Assembly: GCA_041594355.1 (NCBI GenBank)
Contig: JBFHMM010000148.1
Location: 1-9,996, forward strand
Length of the DNA stretch: 9,996 bases
Direction of reading: 5' to 3'
Origin: JAIUZI01 sp041594355
GTDB taxonomy: Bacteria > Pseudomonadota > Alphaproteobacteria > Rhodobacterales > Rhodobacteraceae
Below, piece by piece: positions 5,867 through 9,996 of the stretch. The position numbers and the translations under genes were made by a program. Under the pieces are notes generated by a model. It saw nothing but the letters and a program-made list of their open reading frames with translations, did not search any database and was not told the origin of the DNA. The stretch's first letter is position 1. Each line of letters opens with the position of its first letter.

Positions 5867-5900
5867 AAAAAGGGCAGGCCAGAAGGGATCCGGCCTGCCC
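5867..5900 (-). terminator. Intrinsic terminator between rpsP and rimM
   Basis: On the minus strand a perfect 9-bp stem (GGGCAGGCC, 5892-5900, with GGCCTGCCC, 5872-5880) encloses an 11-nt loop and is followed immediately by TTTTT (5871-5867). It lies 38 nt past the rpsP stop and is the clearest factor-independent terminator in the window. It would terminate most rpsP transcripts, leaving partial read-through for rimM-trmD. Confidence 0.9.
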
Positions 5901-5937
5901 GCAAGTTGCTGTTTCAGCCTCGGCTGGCAGGCCGGGT

Positions 5938-6321
5938 TTACTCGGCGGTTTCTTCTGCCGGTGCGGCAGCGGCTTCGGCGTCTTCTGCTGCCTTGGCGGC
6001 CTTCTCCTCGGCGCGTTCCTTGGCCTTGGTGCCGGGCTCACCCTTCTTGGGGTTGTTGCGCTCGGCCTTTTCGCGGACACCGGCGGCTTCCAGCATACGG
6101 GCAATCCGGTCGGTGGGCTGGGCGCCCTGGCTCAGCCAATACTGCACGCGCTCCATGTCCATTTTCACGCGCTCTTCGCTGTCTTTCGGCAGCAGCGGGT
6201 TGTAGGTGCCCAGTTTCTCGATGAACCGGCCGTCGCGGGGCATCCGCGAATCGGCCGCCACGATGCGGTAAAAGGGGCGTTTCTTGCTGCCACCACGGGC
6301 AAGACGGATTTTCATAGCCAT
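5938..6321 (-). CDS. rpsP: 30S ribosomal protein S16
   Basis: The 127-residue product starts MAMKIRLARGGSKKRPFYRI and continues with VAADSRMPRDGRFIEKLGTYNP (residues 21-42), the S16 signature. S16 binds 16S rRNA early and stabilises the 30S body. The conserved domain ends near residue 82; the remaining 45 residues form a Lys/Glu/Ala-rich, probably disordered or helical tail, absent from the 82-residue E. coli protein and familiar from alphaproteobacteria. The ATG at 6321 has AAAGGAG 9 nt upstream; a second ATG six bases on (MKIRLAR) has poorer spacing. No obvious promoter fits between the REP-like element and the gene, so transcription may come from the GNAT/ffh side. It is followed by a strong terminator. 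Confidence 0.97.
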   Translation of the reverse strand: MAMKIRLARGGSKKRPFYRIVAADSRMPRDGRFIEKLGTYNPLLPKDSEERVKMDMERVQYWLSQGAQPTDRIARMLEAAGVREKAERNNPKKGEPGTKAKERAEEKAAKAAEDAEAAAAPAEETAE

Positions 6322-6352
6322 TGTTGTGTTCTCCTTTGAATGGCGGTGTGGC

Positions 6353-6407
6353 GGTGGGGCGAAACCCCACCCTACGGTCGTCGCGTAGGGTGGGGGTCCA
6401 GCCCACC
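6353..6407. repeat. REP-like palindromic element between chorismate mutase gene and rpsP
   Basis: Bases 6365-6376 and 6384-6395 form a perfect 12-bp inverted repeat (CCCCACCCTACG / CGTAGGGTGGGG) around a 7-nt spacer. The flanks add a local hairpin GGTGGGG-CGAAA-CCCCACC (6353-6371) and an outer GGTGGG/CCCACC match (6353-6358 with 6402-6407). The layout is that of extragenic palindromes containing CGTAGGGTGGG, which I recall as common in many bacterial genomes. It fills the gap after the chorismate mutase stop and could stabilise the upstream mRNA end or attenuate transcription into rpsP. Copy number elsewhere cannot be judged from here. Confidence 0.75.
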
Positions 6408-6408
6408 G

Positions 6409-6705
6409 TCAGTTTTGGTGTTTCTTGTGGTGCTGAATCACTTCAGCGATGATGAAGTTCAAAAAGTTCTTGGCGAATTCCGGGTCCAGATCGGCCGCTT
6501 TCGCCAGGTCTTCGAGCCGTGCGATCTGGCGCGCCTCGCGCGCCGGATCGGACGGGGGAAGGTCGTGTTCGGCTTTTAGCCGGCCCACCGCCTGGGTGTG
6601 CTTGAACCGCTCGCCCAGAGTATAGACGAGGATCGCATCCAGCCGGTCGATGCTTTCGCGGTGCTCCTTCAGCACCTCGGCGGCGCGGGTTGCAGGGTCA
6701 GTCAA
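6409..6705 (-). CDS. AroQ-type chorismate mutase (TTG start)
   Basis: This monofunctional, all-helical protein of 98 residues would convert chorismate to prephenate for phenylalanine and tyrosine synthesis. Aligned by eye to the E. coli P-protein mutase domain, the active-site residues are kept: Arg16 (R11), Arg33 (R28), Lys44 (K39), Asp53 (D48), Arg56 (R51) and Glu57 (E52). The position of E. coli Gln88 appears to be His93 here, in the tail IIAEVIQHHKK. The TTG at 6705 is chosen because AAAGGA lies 7 nt upstream and no ATG or GTG fits the start of homology. The start lies 8 nt inside the preceding GNAT gene, indicating co-translation. A REP-like element follows the stop. Fold and activity are well supported; the link to translation genes is positional only. 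Confidence 0.9.
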   Translation of the reverse strand: MTDPATRAAEVLKEHRESIDRLDAILVYTLGERFKHTQAVGRLKAEHDLPPSDPAREARQIARLEDLAKAADLDPEFAKNFLNFIIAEVIQHHKKHQN

Positions 6706-7300
6706 TGGCCCATCCTTTCGGTTTGAACAGCGGGTCCTGATAGTGGCTGATTTCCATCTCGATGCCATGGGCCAGCTGTGTGCCCTTCAACTCGGCCGGC
6801 GTGGGGTGGCGATAGACCGCGTCGTTGCCGTCGATGGTGGGCGCATCATGGTCCTTTTTCGCGCCCAACCGTTCGGCCAGCCGGATCGAATCCAGGTTTT
6901 TCGGGTCGATATAGCTCACCGCCCTCTCCCAGCCGCGTTCGCGGTAGAAAAACCGCCGCGCCGCGTCGACCGCCTCCAGCGCATAGCCGTGGCCGGCGGC
7001 CTCCGGCCAGATCACCCAGGCCAGTTCCTTTTCCGGCCAGCGCGCCGGCATCCAGCCGCCCGCCATGCCATAAGTTTCGTCGGTGTCCTTGTCATGGATC
7101 ATCCACATGCCATAGCCGCGGATCTGCCAATGCCCAATCTCGGCGGCATAAAGCATCCACGCTTCGTAGGCGTTCAGCGGCCCGCCCATGAACCGGGCGC
7201 GGTAGCTGGTGAACGTGGCCTTGAAATCGGGGTAATCCTCGGCCTCGGGGCCGCGCAGCACAAGGCGTTTGGTCTCGATGACGGGAATGTTCCTTGGCAT
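6698..7300 (-). CDS. GNAT acetyltransferase, RimJ/RimL type (4th of tandem set)
   Basis: The 200-residue protein starts MPRNIPVIETKRLVLRGP, the T-x-R-L-x-L-R entry strand of Acetyltransf_3 (RimJ/RimL) proteins. The acetyl-CoA loop is E100-AAGHG105, keeping both glycines but with Glu at the usual Gln/Arg position. IDPKNLDSIRLAERLGA (131-147) is the conserved C-terminal helix region, and a YRHP block follows at 163-166. It is longer than its neighbours by an extra tail of about 25 residues (ending FKPKGWAID) after YRHP. A GGAGG Shine-Dalgarno 7 nt upstream and the TGATG overlap with the third GNAT fix the start. The chorismate mutase frame overlaps its end by 8 nt. Substrates of this family include protein N-termini, amino acids and small amines; the substrate here is unknown. 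Confidence 0.9.
   Translation of the reverse strand: MPRNIPVIETKRLVLRGPEAEDYPDFKATFTSYRARFMGGPLNAYEAWMLYAAEIGHWQIRGYGMWMIHDKDTDETYGMAGGWMPARWPEKELAWVIWPEAAGHGYALEAVDAARRFFYRERGWERAVSYIDPKNLDSIRLAERLGAKKDHDAPTIDGNDAVYRHPTPAELKGTQLAHGIEMEISHYQDPLFKPKGWAID
6713..6718 (-). promoter_or_regulatory. Ribosome binding site fixing the TTG start of chorismate mutase
   Basis: Minus-strand AAAGGA lies 7 nt before the TTG at 6703-6705, within the last codons of the upstream acetyltransferase. It is the main evidence for the non-standard start. Confidence 0.65.
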
Positions 7301-7821
7301 CAGGCGGCCTCCGTCCTGGGGTGGCGGTAGATGTGGCAGGCGTGGCCAATGACCTCTCCCTCCCGTTCGAAACGGGCGCCAAGACGCTCGGCCAGCCGTA
7401 GCGAGCGGCTATTGGCCGGATCGATGTATGAGATCACCCCGTCCAGCCCCATGGTCACGCCATGCGCACGGGCGGCGGACACTGCCTCAAAAGCGATGCT
7501 CTTGCCTTCGGACGCTGCATAGATGTGCCATCCCAACTCTGGTTCGTTCCAACCGTCATTGTAGATAAAGCCGCACTTGCCCAAGGGCGCCTTTGTGGCG
7601 CGATCCGAGATTGTCCAGAACCCGTACCCGCGCAGGGCCCAGTGACCATACTGCCCCAACAGGCCTTTCCAGCTGTTCCAGCGGTCCTGCGGGCCGCCAA
7701 CAAACTGTGACCGGTCGCTGGCCATGAACGACGCGTGCGCTTCGAAATCGCTTTCGCGTGGGCCGCGCAGGATCAGACGCTCGGTCTCGATCACCGGGAT
7801 GGGCAGGGTGAAGGCGGTCAT
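7300..7821 (-). CDS. GNAT acetyltransferase homologue with altered CoA loop (3rd of tandem set)
   Basis: This 173-residue RimJ/RimL-type protein shares with the second and fourth copies the TERLILRGP entry (13-21), FVGGP (40-44), GHWALRGYGFW (59-69), IDPANSRSLRLAERLGA (133-149) and YRHP (165-168). The acetyl-CoA pyrophosphate loop, normally Q/R-x-x-G-x-G/A, reads A103-SEGKS108, so both the first position and the last small residue differ. This may weaken CoA binding or indicate a changed role such as a non-catalytic partner. The start at 7821 is supported by GGAGG 7 nt upstream and an ATGA overlap with the second GNAT gene; the stop overlaps the next ATG (TGATG). Confidence 0.88.
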   Translation of the reverse strand: MTAFTLPIPVIETERLILRGPRESDFEAHASFMASDRSQFVGGPQDRWNSWKGLLGQYGHWALRGYGFWTISDRATKAPLGKCGFIYNDGWNEPELGWHIYAASEGKSIAFEAVSAARAHGVTMGLDGVISYIDPANSRSLRLAERLGARFEREGEVIGHACHIYRHPRTEAA

Positions 7822-8360
7822 GCGTAAGCCTCCACGCCGCCATTGACCAGCGTGTCGGGCGCCGGGTGGCGGTAGACATGCATGAACCCGTGGCGTTCAT
7901 GGGTGAAATCGCCGTCATGCCGGGCGCCCAGGCGGGTCGCCACGGCGGCCGAGCCGGTGTTGTCGGGCTTGACCAGGCTGATGGCGGTGGTCCAGCCGAG
8001 AATGTCATAGGCATAGGCGCGCGCCGCCTCGCCGGCCTCGGTGGCATAGCCCCGGCCCTCGAACCCGTTAAACAGATCCCAGCCGATTTCCGGTTCGGGC
8101 CAGCCTTCGGGCTCAAAGAGGCCAACCATGCCCACGATGTCGCCGCCATCGCGGGTCTCGATGGTCCAGCGCCCGAAACCTTTGAGCGTCCAGTGCCCGA
8201 TCTCCATCGCCAACATCCGCCAGCTGAGTTCGGACGAAAGCGGCCCGCCGACGAAATCGGCGCGCGGGCTGGCGTAGAACGCGGCAAAAGCGTCGAAATC
8301 TTGTGCGCCGGGCCCGCGCAGGATCAGCCGTGAGGTTTCAAGCGTCGGTATCGCGATCAT
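7818..8360 (-). CDS. GNAT acetyltransferase, RimJ/RimL type (2nd of tandem set)
   Basis: The 180-residue product starts MIAIPTLETSRLILRGP. It contains FVGGP (36-40), GHWTLKGFGRW (55-65), the CoA loop G99-FEGRG104 (glycines kept, first position Gly instead of Gln/Arg), KPDNTGSAAVATRLGAR (131-147) and YRHP (163-166). It is expected to transfer acetyl from acetyl-CoA to an amine; the substrate is not predictable from sequence. Its ATG overlaps the stop of the first GNAT (TGATG) and its own stop overlaps the third GNAT start (ATGA). The shared motif wording with its neighbours points to an origin by tandem duplication. The ribosome binding site is a weak G-rich run, so translation probably depends on coupling. 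Confidence 0.9.
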   Translation of the reverse strand: MIAIPTLETSRLILRGPGAQDFDAFAAFYASPRADFVGGPLSSELSWRMLAMEIGHWTLKGFGRWTIETRDGGDIVGMVGLFEPEGWPEPEIGWDLFNGFEGRGYATEAGEAARAYAYDILGWTTAISLVKPDNTGSAAVATRLGARHDGDFTHERHGFMHVYRHPAPDTLVNGGVEAYA

Positions 8361-8875
8361 CAGGCCAGCCCCCGCAGATCGTGCACGATCACCACGTCAC
8401 CGGGGTCATCGCCCGGCGCGTCCGGGTCGATCACCCCGCCCAGCCGCTTGCCCAGGGCGATCGAGCGGCTGTTGCGCGGATCGATGATGTTGATCAGCCG
8501 GTCCCAGCCGCAGCTGCGGCGCGCCCAGAGCATTACTGTGCGGGCGGCCTCGGCGGCATAGCCCTTGCCTTCGGCCTGCGGCACCACGAACCAGCCCAGC
8601 TCCGGGCCGGGGTAACCGTCGGGCTGGTAGATGCCCACCTCGCCGACATAGGCACCGGTGGCGCGATCCTCGACCCCGAAGGGGCCGTAGCCGCGCAGGG
8701 TCCAGAGCGCCACGTCGCCTGCCCAGACCCGCCAGGCCTCCCGGCGCGGCATCCGTCCCCGCTCGTACACCGACCGCTCCGACGCAAAGAACGCCGCCCA
8801 GTGCTCGAAATCGTCGAGCTTGGGCGCGCGCAGCGTCAGCCGTTCGGTGGTCAGGGTGGGGATGGCGATGGTCAT
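8360..8875 (-). CDS. GNAT acetyltransferase, RimJ/RimL type (1st of tandem set)
   Basis: The 171-residue product starts MTIAIPTLTTERLTLRAP and has the most canonical acetyl-CoA loop of the four (Q100-AEGKG105), then IDPRNSRSIALGKRLGG (131-147). It lacks the FVGGP and terminal YRHP blocks shared by the other three, ending instead in VIVHDLRGLA, so it is the most divergent copy. The frame stays open upstream, but homology and the N-terminal pattern shared with the second copy place the start at the ATG at 8875. The ribosome binding site is weak (AAAGG about 12 nt upstream). It follows ffh after 91 nt and heads the coupled GNAT block. The substrate is unknown; protein N-termini are a possibility for this subfamily. 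Confidence 0.9.
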   Translation of the reverse strand: MTIAIPTLTTERLTLRAPKLDDFEHWAAFFASERSVYERGRMPRREAWRVWAGDVALWTLRGYGPFGVEDRATGAYVGEVGIYQPDGYPGPELGWFVVPQAEGKGYAAEAARTVMLWARRSCGWDRLINIIDPRNSRSIALGKRLGGVIDPDAPGDDPGDVVIVHDLRGLA

Positions 8876-8921
8876 GCGGTCAGCGCGCCTTTGCCAGCGG
8901 CGGGACGCGGGGCAGGGGACG

Positions 8922-8957
8922 GGGGCCTCCGGCGGGAGTATTTGGAAAGAGATGAAA
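8922..8957. repeat. Probable dispersed Rhodobacteraceae intergenic repeat
   Basis: The plus strand reads GGGGCCTCCGGCGGGAGTAT followed by TTGGAAAGAGATGAAA. I recall very similar strings (CCTCCGGCGGGAGTATTTGG then AAGATGAA) recurring between genes in many Rhodobacteraceae genomes, often next to gene ends. It contains a small CTCC/GGAG hairpin and occupies the ffh-GNAT gap. Only one copy is visible here, so the repeat nature rests on memory, not on this window. Confidence 0.45.
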
Positions 8958-8966
8958 CCATGGGTG

Positions 8967-9996
8967 TCACTTCTTCTTGCCGAAGCCGCTGAGGCCGGGG
9001 GGCAGGCCCATGCCGCCACCGAGGCCGGGCAGGCCGCCGGGCATGCCCTTGCCCATCTGTTTGGCGGCTGCTTCCAGCGCCTTGGGGTCCATTCCGGCAG
9101 CGAGGTCATCGGGCGAGGGGCCGCCCTTGCCGAACATGCCGGACATGGCCTGTTTCAGCATCTTGCCTTTGCCCATCCTGCCCATCTTTTTCATCATGTC
9201 GCCCATCTGACGGTGCATCTTCAGAAGCTTGTTGAGATCGGACACCTCCATGCCTGCCCCTGCCGCGATGCGTTTCTTGCGGCTGGCCTGAAGCAGCTTG
9301 GGATTGGCGCGTTCCTTCTTGGTCATCGACTGGATCAGGGCGATCTGGCGTTTCAGCACATTGTCGTCAAAGCCGGCCTCTTCGACCTGCTTGGCCATTT
9401 TGCCCATGCCCGGCATCATCGACATCATGCCTTCCATGCCGCCCATCTTCTGCATCTGTTCCAGCTGCATCTTCAGGTCGTTCATGTTGAACTGACCCTT
9501 GGCCATGCGGCGCATCATCTTTTCGGCCTGTTCGGCCTCGATGGTCTCCTGGGCCTTTTCCACCAGCGCCACGATGTCGCCCATGCCGAGGATACGGCCG
9601 GCGATGCGCTCGGGTTCGAAGGTTTCGAGCGCGTCCATCTTCTCGCCGAGGCCGACGAATCGGATCGGCTTGCCGGTGACCGCGCGCATCGACAGGGCGG
9701 CGCCGCCGCGCCCGTCGCCGTCCATGCGGGTCAGCACGACACCGGAGATGCCGATCTTGGTGTCGAATTCCTCGGCCACTTCGACGGCGACCTGGCCGGT
9801 CAGTCCGTCGACCACCAGCAGGGTTTCGCGCGGGTCGACGACATTGCGGACGTCCTCGACCTCCTGCATCAGGACCTGGTCGATGTGCAGCCGGCCGGCG
9901 GTGTCCAGCATATAGACGTCGTAGCCGCCCAGAGCGGCCTGCTGCTTGGCCCGTTTGGCGATATCGACGGGTTTCTGCCCCGGCACGATCGGCAGG
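8967..9996 (-). CDS. ffh: Signal recognition particle protein Ffh (5' end outside window)
   Basis: About 342 C-terminal residues of Ffh are visible; the frame runs open to the window edge, so the N domain and the Walker A (G1) region are missing. Seen are VGLGEKMDALETF, the G3 element DTAGR, the G4 element TRMDGD with DGRGGAA, and ILGMGDI, then a methionine-rich M domain (GQFNMNDLKMQLEQMQKMGG, MMSMMPGMGKM) with the RNA-binding helix region SRKKRIAAGAGMEVSDLNKL. Ffh is the GTPase that binds 4.5S RNA and signal sequences and docks at FtsY for co-translational membrane targeting. The tail is a Gly/Met/Pro-rich, low-complexity stretch ending SGFGKKK. ffh beside rpsP is a common bacterial arrangement; here four GNAT genes and a chorismate mutase gene lie between them. 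Confidence 0.97.
   Translation of the reverse strand, partial: LPIVPGQKPVDIAKRAKQQAALGGYDVYMLDTAGRLHIDQVLMQEVEDVRNVVDPRETLLVVDGLTGQVAVEVAEEFDTKIGISGVVLTRMDGDGRGGAALSMRAVTGKPIRFVGLGEKMDALETFEPERIAGRILGMGDIVALVEKAQETIEAEQAEKMMRRMAKGQFNMNDLKMQLEQMQKMGGMEGMMSMMPGMGKMAKQVEEAGFDDNVLKRQIALIQSMTKKERANPKLLQASRKKRIAAGAGMEVSDLNKLLKMHRQMGDMMKKMGRMGKGKMLKQAMSGMFGKGGPSPDDLAAGMDPKALEAAAKQMGKGMPGGLPGLGGGMGLPPGLSGFGKKK

Noticed and set aside
5938..6104. The frame of the small ORF upstream of rimM continues back through the rpsP 3' region.
   Set aside because: That part is an out-of-frame Pro/Lys/Arg-rich reading of the S16 tail and runs through the terminator; only the segment after the terminator is considered.
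6650..7330. Long plus-strand open frames opposite the GNAT genes (also around 7866-8333 and 8303-8992).
   Set aside because: They mirror the coding strand's codon bias, have no ribosome binding sites or recognisable motifs, and run against four well-supported genes.
1..9996. Search for CRISPR arrays, tRNA/rRNA genes, phage or transposase genes and attachment sites.
   Set aside because: No spaced direct repeats, tRNA-like cloverleafs, integrase or transposase motifs were seen; the window is a chromosomal housekeeping region with accessory insertions.

Overview
The window looks like a chromosomal segment from a marine alphaproteobacterium, most likely the Rhodobacteraceae / Roseobacter group. 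The basis is high GC with strong third-position GC, a MipZ-type division ATPase, S16 with a long Ala/Glu/Lys tail, L31 without cysteines, and a gene order around ffh, rpsP, rimM, trmD, rplS and rpmE that fits this group. This assignment is inference from gene content, not from a search. Every gene I can support lies on the minus strand, so transcription runs from high to low coordinates.

In transcription order the window holds: ffh (5' end cut by the window edge); a 91-nt gap with a family-like intergenic repeat; four tandem RimJ/RimL-type GNAT acetyltransferase genes joined by 1- or 4-nt stop/start overlaps; an AroQ-type chorismate mutase with a TTG start, overlapping the last GNAT by 8 nt; a 55-bp palindromic REP-like element; rpsP (S16); a textbook intrinsic terminator; a possible 42-codon Cys-rich small ORF; rimM; a four-helix membrane protein of unknown function; a small sulfotransferase-like protein; trmD (GTG start); a membrane-anchored M20 peptidase resembling PM20D1; a 300-nt leader region; rplS (L19) and rpmE (L31); an intrinsic terminator; a sigma70-like promoter; and the first 63 codons of mipZ, cut by the other edge.

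The core is a version of the widespread rpsP-rimM-trmD-rplS cluster (S16, 16S rRNA maturation factor, tRNA m1G37 methyltransferase, L19), with ffh upstream and rpmE downstream. Two accessory insertions split it: a membrane protein plus sulfotransferase-like pair between rimM and trmD, and the M20 peptidase between trmD and rplS. The signals suggest how expression is partitioned. The terminator after rpsP should separate high S16 output from low RimM/TrmD output. rplS-rpmE has its own long leader and its own terminator. Tight stop/start overlaps (TAATG, TGATG, ATGA) indicate translational coupling inside each sub-block.

I see no CRISPR array, phage genes, insertion sequence, tRNA or rRNA, and no convincing plus-strand gene. 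No clearly new defence or mobile system is visible. The features most worth a second look are the GNAT quartet, one member of which has an eroded acetyl-CoA loop, the membrane protein/sulfotransferase pair inside a translation operon, the PM20D1-like enzyme, and the small ORF between the rpsP terminator and rimM.
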